Assembly: GCA_005406025.1 (NCBI GenBank)
Contig: BGZK01000762.1
Coordinates: 1 to 64,000, forward strand
DNA: 64,000 nt
Origin: Eumeta japonica
Taxonomy: Eukaryota; Arthropoda; Insecta; Lepidoptera; Psychidae
Reading direction: 5' to 3'
Made by a program: the position numbers and the translations under genes. Each line of letters starts with the position of its first letter. The stretch's first letter is position 1. The notes under the pieces were generated by a model. That model was given only the letters and a program-made list of their open reading frames with translations, was not told where the DNA came from and ran no database searches. Of the stretch, positions 22,991-34,815 are shown in pieces.

Positions 22991-23899
22991 ATCGTCGACG
23001 TACAGGCCGTGGCAGGATGGCGAAGGTTATTTCTATTTAACTACGGATGAATCGTATTATATAAGTTTTTATTACAAAACATAAATAAATTAACAAACCG
23101 TTTATGAAATAAATTCTGTCATTTGTGTCCTAAACCATCGTACTGAATCCAAAAAGATAATTTGTGTAAAAAAATATTGCGAATAATCTTAATTTATTTA
23201 CATAATTTCAAATGCCAAGACGAAGAGAAATGATTAATAGTTTTTAATGAATGCCTAAACAATATGAAATATTTTTTGCGTGTGAGCTTCAAATACTAGA
23301 GACAAATGATTGATTTCATTTTTCTTCTTTGTGTTGAAAGCGGTCGTGAAGAATACTCGTATAATGAAAAGAAACGCTTTGGGTAGTTGCCAAAATTAGC
23401 ATCAAGCTATATGAGACAGCTGAAGTGAAAATACTTCACCTATACTACCTAAATATAATTTAAATATGTACCTAAAAATATAAAATGGAAACTATTTCGA
23501 ATAAGACTTAACTAAAGTATTTCTTACACTTATTAAACTCATTCAACGTACCTTTTAGTTCCAATTAGAAAATATACGTTTTGTTTCATAAAGCGTATTA
23601 CAAATTAGAAATCGAGAAAGGAGATGAAATACAAAGGAGAATTAATGTAATGCAAAGGTGAACAAAGATATATTACTCAAAAAAAAAATTAAAACTTTAA
23701 AAAAATTATGATGAAAGACAAATGTTTTTCTATGAATGTTGAATATAAAACACTACTACTAAAAGTCGTTTACGGTTTTGGAAAAATGGGAAAATTGCGC
23801 TGTTATTAATTTCTTTAAAAATGCATTAAAACGGAATGGATGCTGCTTAAGAGGAGTCCACCCCTTCTTTATCCACTATTCAAGGTCGTTCGTGTGAAT

Positions 23900-24790
23900 T
23901 TAAAAGCTCCCGCTTGTAGAGCATCAAAGAGACCTACTACCTGTCGGCCCACGGAAGCCTTTTAACAGCAAATAGAAGAAAAAGTGGAAAAAGTTATATT
24001 GACGGTCGACAGAAAAAAACGGCCGATTGAAGGATAAATCGAAAATTGAAAAAATGGACTTTTCTTACCGCACACATTAGTCATGATGAACTTCATAATG
24101 TGTTAAAAGCGACCGCAAAATGGAGGACCGCGAATACTGATACCGTATCAAAAGCATGCGTGCGTCGAATGCTTTTCGCAGTTTTTGAAATTATACAGAG
24201 AAAATTCAGACACAGTCATCGAAAAAATGTTACTGAAGGCGAAACCCTAATTCATTATTATGACCCTGAGAGCACGCAAGAGTCAATTCAGTATTACATA
24301 TTAGAACAGAACCAAATCTCAAGAAATTTGAGATCTCTCTTTCAGATGAGAAGGTAATGGACATCATCGTTTGAGACTATTATTACTGATAGACCATAAA
24401 GAAGAAAAGGTGAAAATATTACGATAACGAACTATATCAATGTTCTATAACAATCAAGAGCAGCTATTAAAAAAAAGGAGGGGAAATTGACTAAAGATGT
24501 GTTGCTTCTGTATAGTAATGGATCCGTTCACACTGGTCATATTACAAAAGCTACCAGGTGTGGCTGAGGATTCGAAGTCATGGATTACCGGCCGTGCAGT
24601 CTAGACCAGGTCCAGGGTGACTACTGGCTATTCTCGAACTGGAAAAAAGACTTTATAGGGCCTCTATGTGTTGACAATGAAACACCGAAGGCGCCTAAGA
24701 CCAAACAGTGTATAACAAAGAAAATAAAACATCTAAAGAACCTTAAAAAAATGATCGATCTAATAATTGCATTGAGATAAAAAGGGCCTA
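23900..24790 (+). pseudogene. Decayed mariner transposase (remnant C)
   Basis: Plus-strand pieces in order: a weak N-terminal region near 23920-24000; FLKLYRENSDTVIEK (24185-24230) next to NVTEGETLIHYYDPESTQES, matching TGDETWIHYYDPESKQQS with the first catalytic Asp changed to Glu; ENITITNYINVL near 24410; KKRGKLTKDVLLLYSNGSVH near 24475, in the place of LLHDNAPVH with the second Asp lost; and MDYRPCSLDQVQGDYWLFSNWKKDF at 24580-24650, in the place of HPPYSPDLAPSDYYLFPNLKK. Several frameshifts. The frames 24046-24357 and 24580-24780 are parts of this one element. Confidence 0.8.
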
Positions 24791-24849
24791 CGTTGAAAAA
24801 TAATCTGAGCAAACTAGTACGTTATCGTTATTATTTTTTTTTAAACGGT

Positions 24850-25170
24850 GTCTGTTGAGGTCAATACATCGTTGCATTCCATGGATTACCTGAAAGACAC
24901 TTTTCCCGTTCGCACTTAGGGGTCGCTTCGACGGCCTTTTCATATTCTGCCACTGCTTCCTCGGCATCCGTAAACCATTTTTCTCGAAGTTTTTTTTTTA
25001 TTATTTTAGGAAACAAACAAAAATCACATAGTGCAAGGTCGGGACTGTAAGGCGAGTGAGCAAATATTTCTAGACCTAACATCCCCAAATTGTTAATTGT
25101 TTGTCTAGCGATATGTAGTGAAGGCGTTATAAAGATGAAGGAGAATATTAATGCAAGGTAGTTTTTCCAG
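24850..25170 (-). pseudogene. Decayed mariner C-terminal fragment (remnant B)
   Basis: The minus strand reads a degraded ILLH-YNA block and ARQTINNLGMLGLEIFAHSPYS, then SPDLALCDFCLFPKI with the third catalytic acidic residue, then REKWFTDAEEAVAEYEKAVEA and TPKCEREKC. It is truncated upstream, where the reversed end of a dispersed repeat starts (25225). Its C-terminus lies about 60 bp from the C-terminal end of remnant C on the other strand, so the two elements converge. Confidence 0.8.
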
Positions 25171-25224
25171 AACTTTTGCCAAATAAAGAGGCACACAATC
25201 GTAATAAAACGAATCTGCAATTAC

Positions 25225-25320
25225 TGTTTTTAGGGTTTCGAAACAAAACGGCAAAAACGGAACCTTTATAGTTTCGTCCGTCCGTATGTCACAGGCATTT
25301 TATTCAAAAATTACGAGACG
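25225..25320 (-). repeat. Tail of the dispersed repeat, reversed
   Basis: TTTTTAGGGTTTCG ... AAAACGGAACC ... GTTTCGTCCGTCCGTATGTC is the reverse complement of the GACGGACG ... GGTTCCGTTTT ... CCCTAAAAA tail. A possible reversed head, CGCGCACTTGGCCGGG, is at 26957-26972. If the two belong together the copy would be about 1.7 kb, which is only a guess. Confidence 0.5.
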
Positions 25321-25754
25321 TATATTGATGAAATTTATAGTGTGGTCTTATCTAAGCCGCTTCTTAGTTTGGTGGTTAAATAATAAAAATAAATATTATT
25401 AGGGGGCCCACCACTTCATACATGTAACAGAAGCAGAAAAAAAAATTTTTTTTTAGTGAATATCAACGAGTGGAATATATTTTGACATTTCTTTTAAAAA
25501 CACTAAGGTTTCTAAACAATTTTTCTAATTACGCGAATAGTTTCGGAAATAATCACTCCGAAAGTTGCAGAAATTGTGCCCTCCCTCTATTTTCTAAACC
25601 GTACGTCTAAAAAAATACGAAAAAAAAATGTAGATAACGCTTAAATAAATTTTAGCGTCGGTTAAGAAGTTGATAAATTTCATGGACAACCATTTATGTT
25701 TCCGCTTTTCTCTCTACTATAGTCACCTCTTCTTCTTGGTTCCGGTTTACACAA

Positions 25755-26110
25755 GTCTCTCATGTGTAACTAGGACATCTAATTTGTCTTTCTATTGTAC
25801 TAGATCTTAAGGCGGTGTTCATTAGATTCATTAGACGATGTCGAACTTTTGTTTTGAAAGAAATCCTAATTTACTATTGTTTTTCTTCCGTTAATCTTTT
25901 ATTTTCCTTTTTCTTTGTTTAGTGAATATTCTCAATTTTGAGAATTAGTAAAGATCATCCACAATTTTTGTAATCTCTAGTGTACTCTGTGATAATGTCG
26001 TTCATTTTTCTTAGTTTCTGTAACCGTAACTCCTGTCTTGTCTGAGCGAGCCTCTCAAGTATAACTACATTTCTGTTGTAATAGATCTTAAAGCGAAATC
26101 AAGTAAACGA
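25755..26110. repeat. Weak direct repeat, about 290 bp spacing
   Basis: The words CTCTCATGTGTAACTA ... TGTACTAGATCTTAAGGCG (from 25767) recur as CTCTCAAGTATAACTA ... TGTAATAGATCTTAAAGCG (from about 26052). No coding sense. Confidence 0.35.
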
Positions 26111-27039
26111 TAACGACCTATTCTTTAAAAAAAATTCATTCTTAATTAGTTTCTTCAATCGATGGATTCATTCTTCATTTCCTTTGCCTGGTGCAGATTT
26201 GTCCGTTTGTGCAAGCCAACAAAGTTCAGTCACAATTTTGTTAATTTCTAAGTTAAAAATTAAATCAGGATTTTAAATACGGACTTAAATCTTCAAAAAT
26301 CATTTTGTAGTTTTTCCATACATATGACTGCATTATGATGAACCAAACATTAACAAAACTATAACTGTTAAACGAAAATTACTTTTAATTTTGTTGATAA
26401 ATAAAACAAATTATGGACACCAATCATAATACCGTAGTGGTAAGGAAAATTATTAATTTATCATAACACTAACAATATTCTGGATGTCAGAATCACCTGC
26501 ATTCATTTGAATATACTTATATTAAATAATAATTAATAAACTTTGAAATATTTGATTCCATTTTTAAGGACTATTGAATCAACTAGTATTACATTTTTTA
26601 TTTAATTTTCATATATGTTTCCCATGCAAATGCCACCTATACCATTGTAAATCCTTCCTGGAAAAGTTATTGAATGTCAACAAAGTTATATTGTAAGGAA
26701 CTTTGTTAACATGTTTATTGTACAAATGTCATTAATTTATTAGCACTATAGCTAAAAAAATAATGGAACTTGGTAATACAAGATAACAAAAATTCTTCTA
26801 TTTTTTAAATACGTATAATAATACTAATGTGCCGGTGTGTAATGAGAACAGCACAAGTCATAGTCAATGTTTATTTGCAATCCTCTAAATATGTATGTGT
26901 ATAATCCTCTAAATACCATACATTTATTTGCAAACAGGATACAGTCGAAAATAAAGACCGCGCACTTGGCCGGGTCCGTTTTGCATATGGGCATATTATT
27001 GAGATAATATAGAGAATAACGTCTAAGTGTTTATTTAGC

Positions 27040-27720
27040 GCGAAAGCGTTTCAGGAACGCGGCGCGCGCCAAAAAGCCGAGCCGTGTACGTACGGGACGG
27101 CTGCGCGGTCTGGCAGCGGGCCACCGATCATTCGCGTAAATAAAACAAAATCTCGTCGTTATCGCGCCGGCTATTTCCTTCGCCATTATCGAGAAAAACG
27201 TCCCCATGAATTTTTAACATCCTTCTAATAAAACTGTATACAGTAACATTTTAGTGTCGTCGAAATTTTAGTGTTGTTTTCTATCGCACATTGACCACTT
27301 TTGCGATCTAGGGTGTCAATCCACTGGATCGCATGACACGTTTATACGTTTGCAGTTAGGCTTTACTTGTTCGCTCTTTCAGTGCAGCACCCGGACACGC
27401 TACACCACCTGTGCTTAGCATCTCTTTGATCGGTGGGAGATTACTTTTGCGACGCATGGCGACTACTCACAAATGTGCTGGTGTTTCATACAACCCCCTC
27501 CAAAGTAGACGAGCAGCGCTTTATCACATCAAGCATTAATGCGGCAGGGATGGCGGCATACTTGTCTGCCAGACGCCCTTTCCTCGCAACAGGCCATTGG
27601 GTATCGGTCCAATTTCGCTCGCTTACACCGAAACTAACACGACGATTGTTTGACAAAAGTGCTGCGGCTCGATTACGGTAATTTAAAACAATGTAGCCTG
27701 ACCCGTCGTAACGTAAGTTT
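27040..27720. promoter_or_regulatory. Two CpG-rich blocks (27040-27200 and 27330-27700)
   Basis: The first has GGAACGCGGCGCGCGCC and ATTCGCGTAAATAAAAC. The second has an 82-codon frame (27433-27681) without a recognisable domain. Both contrast with the AT-rich flanks. Regulatory role inferred from composition. Confidence 0.3.
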
Positions 27721-28784
27721 TACATCACAACAATATTGTGCATTACCTTGGACACCTACGCTTGACGTATGACGCTCGAAAATTGCCGCCTCAACGATTA
27801 TTTCAACAACATATATATCTAATACTTAAGACGGTAAACACGATAACAAAGAAATCTATTAACTTTAATGGTAGACAAAACATTTCGTTTTATCGTTAAT
27901 TGTGATTAATAACATAAAATGTAATTTAGTAGATACCAATAACAATCAATATGACTTGCATTAATTAACCAGTAGCAAGGGAATAATAAAGAGAAAGGCC
28001 GAGTAATAACGAAAAAAAAAAATTAAATAACTGCTATAGCACAAAAACGGGCTATGTTATTATGCAACAAATGTCTTCAACGGCCAAATAATGATTGATG
28101 TCTTACCCTCTGTACAATCTTAATTTACTGTAATAGATATATTTAATTTATTAAACCGATGCATGACTAAATATCAAGACGTAAAAAATTCTCATAATTA
28201 AAGAATTAGTCCCGCAACAAACTGTCGGAATTATTTTGTACATGATACAATATCATAGTAATCATTATATTAACATACTATGTTTTTCAAAGTCTTTAAC
28301 ACGCGTGAATCTTTTAATGAAGTAGTGAAGAAATCTTCTATCACTATTCTAGATTTTAGATCGGAGTTAACCACTAAATAACCAAAAACGCAGTGGTGTT
28401 TCGGAGTATGCCCGACTTGCAAACCGAAGGACGTGGATTCTATCATAAACATATGCCAATGAATTTTCTAAACTTATAGACATATACTTATTTATTTAAT
28501 ATTACTACGTAATGGTTAACAGTTAAAGTTAACAGTGAATGAAAACGTCGTGAAGAAACCCACACTTCGTGGGTGAAAACTTAAACCTGTTCTACGTGAA
28601 ATTTGTTCATAGCGATGGACTTGCAACCTGTTATATTGGATTCAAACTGCGAAAATGCATACAAGTGTACGATCATTGGCAACTTAGGAACAACAGCGTG
28701 AGCTTCAAAAAAATACTAACTTTTAATTTAATACAAAAACTATTATACAAGCATTTGTGCATGTTCCAATTCTAAACAGCAATC

Positions 28785-28985
28785 ATAATGTGGCGCCCCA
28801 GTGGTCAGCGCATTGCTTACACACCAGACCAGTACCAGAATCGAATCATGATCATGAGTGAATTGACCAAGGAATTTTTAAAATCAGTCACATCAAAATA
28901 ATAACTGCGTGCTTGGGAGAGCAGGTTAAATCGCCATCAGTGCCAGACGCTCTCACTGCATTAGCGACAATTATCTTTAGCATCC
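28785..28985 (+). repeat. tRNA-like (SINE-like) sequence
   Basis: TGGCGCCCCAGTGGTCAGCGCATTG resembles a tRNA A box, and AGAATCGAATC about 35 bp later resembles a B box (GGTTCGAATCC). A further roughly 130 bp of unrelated sequence follows, as in a tRNA-derived SINE body. No cloverleaf can be completed, so it is not a functional tRNA gene. Confidence 0.35.
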
Positions 28986-29289
28986 CCAATTCGTACTAAG
29001 CTAACATAGAGGAATTAAGATTAAAATCATTCAATTTTAAATAAAAAAATTAGGAGTTTATACCTCTGCACTGGAGTGATAAAAATCCGAGACGTTATAA
29101 TGGTCATAATTACCCGTGTTTGGGAACTGATATTTATGATAAATAATTTTAGAACAAAAAAAAAAACTGTTGCAGAAAATAAAATTCTGAATAGTGAAAT
29201 ATAAATCAAGTAGGCCCGTTTTGTCCTGTACGAATTATTTGATTAAATTACTAATTATTAATTAAAGAAATTGAGTAATTACTGTCAAC

Positions 29290-30330
29290 TATCTAGTACT
29301 TAGACCAAAGTGACAATAGATGCATACGGTCGACGATATCAAGTTGAACAGTTAAAGGGCCTACGTGCATGTGCATTGTTGCTGTAGTTCGATAAGTTGA
29401 GTCACGAGTATTTCCCGTCTGAGTCACAGTTTGGCGACGGCGGCGATACAATCTACCACACATACCTAGGCAGCGAATTATCACAATGTTTACATGACGA
29501 AGCCGGTCTATAGTACTGAATATTTGCCAATTTAGGCTATCGATTAATAATCTCGATCCTTGTGCCAGCTTTGTATCAACCCACTGCAAAAGCATACCCT
29601 CCCACAATCTTTTTATTTCAGATTGAGGAGATTAGACGTAATGTACTCCGTGCTGACTCGGTAAGGGTTAATGCGCTATTAAAGGAGATTGATACCAAAA
29701 ATCAACAGCATTATTCCATTATATTGTAGAAGTATACAATACTTTTATTTCAGACTGAGGGGCTTGGACCGTAAACGGTCCACGTTGGCCCGATACGAAC
29801 TGAGGGCCATTAACGATCGTCGTCTCCAAAGCGGTGTAAAGGCCAGACTGGCTAATGTGCTCTAAAGACACGGAGCCGGTGGCAAAACTGTTTCGACTCA
29901 TAAACTCATCGACCGAATCGCCCGTAGTCCAAGATCCATCCCATTACTTTCCGTTTCAAACACGACACGACGTTCACTCGACCGCATCACCTCTCACCCG
30001 GCCGCCTATTATACCTACAAATACCCTGAATACGCTCGTTCACAAGTGATTTATATTCAAAAACATTCATCTACCCCAACAGTTGTCGGTCGTGCAAGAG
30101 GTGTACAGATCGGGGACTATGACTCTCGATACGAATCCACCCTCGCTCTCGAGCGCGACTCGTCGCCGTAAACAAGGGCACTGAATACACCGTACGCTTT
30201 GCATCGCGCCGAGTGTTGGGGGAGTGTCGCAAATAAAACTGTACGCGGGTTACATTTCCTAGTGGCAGCTCTAGCAAACGGCTGCGTTGTGTAACACCGT
30301 TCGAGCAGACACCGGTTACTTGATATTACG
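29290..30330. promoter_or_regulatory. GC-richer block with duplicated splice-acceptor-like module
   Basis: About 1 kb of higher-complexity DNA. Two similar 40-bp modules lie at 29604-29643 and 29736-29774. Each has ACAAT, a T-rich tract and TTTATTTCAG, followed by a similar start (ATTGAGGAGATTAGAC / ACTGAGGGGCTTGGACC). Behind each acceptor one plus-strand frame stays open for about 35 codons: IEEIRRNVLRADSVRVNALL to a stop at 29727, and LRGLDRKRSTLARYELRAI to a stop at 29863. The peptides are not recognised. Minus frames 29293-29607 and 29719-29901 are also unrecognised. It could be a small untranslated or coding exon cluster, or chance. Confidence 0.3.
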
Positions 30331-30860
30331 CTATTGCACTTGTATTCGGCGGAAGATATTACGTGATACGGTATATTTATAGATTGATGCCTGAAAACAT
30401 AAATGTTTTCTCGTATCTCTTAATTGGGTAAATTTGTATAGTAGATTTGAAACTACTTAATGATTTATGATTATTTATATTAAAATATAAGTTCCTTTAT
30501 GCAGTATAGAAAAATATTACGTCATAAATGAGTCAATAAAAAATTTGAGTCAGTCGCTTGTGACCGCCGAAAGAAGTGAAAATTTAAAACTATAAAATAA
30601 CATTGCTTTTTTGCATTTCTAAATAAATCGTAGTACACTGAAATTTTAAATTTCGCAATTTGTAAATTAAAATCATTAATAATAGCCCAATTTTCACATC
30701 TATCAGCACTCCCGAGTAGTGTGCTAATGTTATAATTTTACAATATTCAAATTATATTCCAGATAGTTAAGAAACTTTACGTAGATACGTATTATACAAT
30801 GTACAACCTTCAATGAGAACAGTGAATGCATAGTGATTCGGTGTACACATATATTAATTA

Positions 30861-32035
30861 GGTCGGGGAAAAAATTTTTCGTATTTTATAAATAAAAATT
30901 GCAGTAAAATGTCTCTGGTTGTGCTGTTTGTATCTGGCTAATATACTTACCATTAAATAGATGACATTTAAGAAAAAATAAAAAGTAATAACCATGTCTC
31001 GCCATTTTTCTATTGTTTTTCTATCCACCAAAATGAGGGAATATAACGTAGAAATTTGATAAATTTGGACGTTTCATTACAAAACAGGGAAAAATGCGAA
31101 ATGCGAATGCGAAAAAAATTTGTCATACTAACGGACCTCATGTAGTGTTGTTAAAAGTAGCACAAAACTGGTTCGATCGTTTTCAGTCTGGTAATTTTAA
31201 TGTCAAAGATGAACCTCGCTCTGGTCCACCTGTTACAAATAAAGTTGATGTCATTTTGGAAAAAGTAGAGCAACATCGGCACATTAGTTTTTACGACATG
31301 GCTGAAGAGCTGGGAATTCATCACAAAACAGTTTTAACCCATTTAACAAGAGCTGGATTTACATAAAAAGCTCGATACTTGGGTCCCATACGAGCTCATT
31401 GTAAAAAATCTAATGAATCGTATGCTCATTTGCGATTTTCTATTGAAACGTAATGAAACTGAACAGTTTTTAAAAAGATTGATCACTGGTCATGAAAAAT
31501 GGATTCCCTAGACAAGAATGTGCGAAAAAGATCATGGTCAAAAGGCAAGCAAGCTATAGCAAAACCCGGATTAACTCGCAATACATTGATGCTATGTATA
31601 TGGTGAGATTGGAAGGGCCATTATTCATTATGAGCTTTTACCGCGAAGCAAACCATCAATTCAAATCTCTACTGCCACAGCTGATGAGACTCAAGTAAGT
31701 CTCATCTGCTTCTGAAAAAAACTGCCGGAATTGAATAATAGAAAGTGTAGTTTTTCACCATGATAACGCCATACCACACAGATATTTAGCCAGTCAATAA
31801 AAATTGAAAATTTGGTTGGAAAGTATTAATACATTTACCATATAGCTCTAACCTTCCACCCTCCGATTTTCACCTGTTTCTGTCTCTTCAAAATTCTTTA
31901 GGTAATGTTAGGTTAACATCCAGACAGAACTGTCAAAACTACTTGTCTCAGTTTTTTGATCAGAAGTCCCAAAATGTCTATAGCAATGAGATTATGTCAC
32001 TACCTACAAGATGGCAACAAGTTATTGAATAAAAT

Positions 32036-32110
<75 letters not shown>

Positions 32111-32195
32111 ATATTATATTTAAATGTAAATAAAATATAATGAAAAATTATCTTTAATTTGTATATAAAGTACGAAAAAACTTCTTCTGCGACTT
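30861..32195 (+). mobile_element. Cecropia-type mariner, decayed, about 1.33 kb
   Basis: The left end is TA then GGTCGGGGAAAAAATTTTTC (30861-30880). The right end is a diverged inverted match (TACGAAAAAACTTCTTCTGC near 32171-32190, TA at 32196). The transposase N-terminus is open from 31094 to 31366. It gives AQNWFDRFQSGNFNVKDEPR and GPPVTNKVDVILEKVEQHRH, then SFYDMAEELGIHHKTVLTHL, the paired helix-turn-helix region. After stops and shifts come LKRLITGHEKWI (first catalytic Asp replaced by His), VRKRSWSK, and FHHDNAIPHRYLASQ with the second Asp near 31755. The sequence then decays. An AT tract of about 33 units lies between the old stop and the right end. Stops and shifts make it inactive. 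Confidence 0.85.
32039..32105. repeat. AT microsatellite, about 33 units
   Basis: An uninterrupted AT dinucleotide run inside the 3-prime region of the mariner at 30861-32195. The related element at 56318-57618 has a much shorter run at the same place, so this one expanded after insertion. Confidence 0.95.
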
Positions 32196-33119
32196 TATAT
32201 TTTACACTCAAATATGCATTATACATATATGCGTGTATGTGTAAACAGGCTGCTGCGCGCTTCAGTAGAGATTTTACTTACAATATTTTACCCATACAAA
32301 AGTCGCCTACAGAAGTTTTAACTTCAATAAATTCATATACATTTAATCTTCTAAAATGCTGTCTAATTACATCATTTTACGTATCGTAATAAAAGTTAAT
32401 TGACACGGCAAAAATATGTACAGATTTTTATTAGCATTTACTGTGGCAAATACCACACCATAGGTCTTTTTCCCACGCTAAAAATCCCTTTCCAAATAAA
32501 ATAAACGAATGATTTTTTGTTTTTTAAAAAATTTAAATGTCGAATCAAAACCCTTGACTTTTTTGCTCGCTGAATGCATTTCCCTACAGGTCGAGGAACC
32601 GTGAATGCGAGCGTTGAGTCGACGATCCCCGAGTTCATCGTTTATTCATCTCGCGTCCCGCAAAATACAAACAACGACACAATACAAATACTGTTATAAG
32701 AGAATGGGGAAGAAAACCATTTCGTGAATTTGTTAGTACTGACGTAAAGTAACTCGAATAGGGATGAACCCACGAGTGTTTTCTCCATTCACGACAACGC
32801 AATATTTCGGGGTACTGCTCAGTGATAATAATAAAATAAAATCTAATTTATACAAGTTTGTTGTAATGAATGTTTTTATTGGGTTTTGACGAATCAAAAA
32901 CTAAAGGTTGCCAATTTCAACATTAATTACCACTCGAGGATCTATGAAACAATTAAATCACTAAGGCTTAAGAGAAAAACGAATAGTTAACACAAAATTC
33001 AGTGTTAGTCCCCCGCACGTTAGTGTTCCAAATAACTAAATTACAGAAAGTGATCAATCACAGAACAAATAAATAACCAAAGATTACGTAAGTATAATAC
33101 AATTATGTCATAATGGAAA

Positions 33120-33480
33120 CAAGCGATTCAATTCGGTGGAGCTTAAACACGGGCAAAGTAGCAATGCACGCGATCGCTCCGACGTAATAGGCCGGTATCG
33201 GGCCGAGATAGGTCCGAGGCGCGTCGCGTCGCTTCGGCGCGCGTACTACAAATTGAGCTTTTATTTATTCATGCGAGGGGATCCGCGAGGTTGATATGGG
33301 TCGGGGTCGGAGCGCTCGATAAAGAACGCGTTTAGCCCGACCGCCGCCCGCCCGCGCCGGCCCGCAGCTTTCGAGAGCTGCGCACACGTCCGGCCCTCCG
33401 TATCGACGCCGCCGACGCTCCGCCTATTCATCTTCCCGCTGAAACGGAGAGGGAATCGATCGCCTTAAGGATTCACCGAT
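33120..33480. promoter_or_regulatory. Large CpG-rich block
   Basis: One of the densest islands: GCGTCGCGTCGCTTCGGCGC, CGACCGCCGCCCGCCCGCGC and CAGCTTTCGAGAGCTG, the last a perfect palindrome at 33365-33380. No useful open frame. Promoter or enhancer is inference. Confidence 0.35.
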
Positions 33481-33635
33481 ACCCCTACGCATGGTTATGT
33501 TATACGGTACTAACAGCGCATACGAATTGACTATTCATACCCGAATTTGAATTTTTTAATTTGACACAGTATTTCTTTAGAAAAATCATGTGATTAATAA
33601 TATTTTCAGCGTATATTGTAAATATCGCCTGTGAA

Positions 33636-34195
33636 TGTAAAAAACCGGCCGAATGTAAATCGGACTCGTGTGGAGAAGGTGTCATCACATTGATCATCGG
33701 TGAAATTAAATGGGTTATTTTGCTTTTCCAGTGAAAGGTTTAGATTTTCCTAAAAGATTTTGCATCTATATTTAATATTCTTTTCTAATTTTAGACTATA
33801 GTCTCTGAGATAATGGGGGAATGGTCGATTTTCACGTATTTTCTTCAGTTCTTTTAAAGTACCTATTTTGGAATTATAAAAAAATACATATATATCCATT
33901 TCTTACTACACACCAGTCAATTTACACGCAATGCACTGGCTATTTTTCTTTTCTCTTTATTTTCTAATTGGTTCGTCAAAATTAAACCCCAAAATCGGAA
34001 TTCATTTATTTATTATGTATATATTTATGGTTGGGTCGTTGCCTAACTCTTTATCAAAGAGCGAAGACGTCTTTTTTCGTTCAATTTTGGAGGAAATCTG
34101 CTTAACCGGCGAACAGATAGACATACACAAAAGTGATACTGTAAAGGTTCCGTTTTTTCATAGGGTTTACGGAACCCTATTTACACGATTACGCC
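33636..34195 (+). repeat. Dispersed lepidopteran-type repeat, about 560 bp copy
   Basis: Head: AAAAAACCGGCCGAATGTAAATCGGACTCG at 33638. Tail: CCGGCGAACAGATAGACA, then GGTTCCGTTTTTTCATAGGG and TACGGAACCCTA at 34170-34182. The 91-codon frame at 33931-34206 lies inside the repeat and is not a gene. Confidence 0.7.
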
Positions 34196-34484
34196 TTAAA
34201 TTGTAAGCTTGACATGAAAAAAGTATTTATACAAAATAACGATAATAAGTGCAAATTAAAATCTTACGACAAACGCGTATAACTATCCATACTGTAGTCC
34301 TCGTTTCCAATCTTGTCCACGCAATCAATTTTGTATGGAATAGAAAAACATGAAAGTAAGTAGAATGTAGTGAAAATGCCATCCCTACGTGTATCATCCT
34401 TAAAAAATACATATATAAATGACTATATAACAGGATAGTGGTTCAAATGAAAATATAGTAATTAGAATAGAAAAATAGATGTTA

Positions 34485-34565
34485 GATGGGTTGACCACCT
34501 TGAAAGGATGATTGATAGGAAACTGACGAAAGAAATTGACACATAAAATGTGTAAGATTGTAGGG
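34485..34565 (+). pseudogene. RTE-like LINE tail fragment, plus strand
   Basis: Plus strand reads RWVDHLERMIDRKLTKEID, then a stop, then NV-DCRVG, matching RWFGHLERMNESRLTKEIYRANVCDGKVG. Inactive fragment. Confidence 0.65.
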
Positions 34566-34669
34566 TCGGCTCCTCAGATTTTATGGAAACCAAACTGGTT
34601 GCACATTTAAGTAAAATCTAATCTTAAACACACGAAACCGACGAACAACTGATATAATAATAAACTCAC

Positions 34670-34815
34670 ACCTATTTCCCAGAACTGTACGCAGACTATA
34701 GATTTCCACATGGTACGGCATATCTCTCTTGCCTCTCTGACATCCATCAATTTTTTTCATACAAGCTCATCGGTTTCGGATGCTTAAAGTTTGGCTCTTT
34801 TTTAATATGGTATAT
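34670..34815 (-). pseudogene. RTE-like LINE tail fragment, minus strand
   Basis: The nucleotide sequence matches, in the same minus orientation, the copies at 17050 and 61940: ACTATAGATTTCCACATGGTACG, CTCTTGCCTC, GACATCCATCAAT, then GCTTAAAGTTTGGCTCTTTT. Only about 100 bp separates it from the plus-strand fragment of the same family. Confidence 0.65.

Noticed and set aside
22639..23050. Three frames of 72-82 codons on both strands
   Set aside because: Generated by the period-six repeat array.
31978..32226. 82-codon minus frame with an Ile/Tyr run
   Set aside because: Translation of the AT microsatellite.
33931..34206. 91-codon frame with a hydrophobic start like a signal peptide
   Set aside because: Falls inside the dispersed repeat, whose tail supplies the C-terminal codons.
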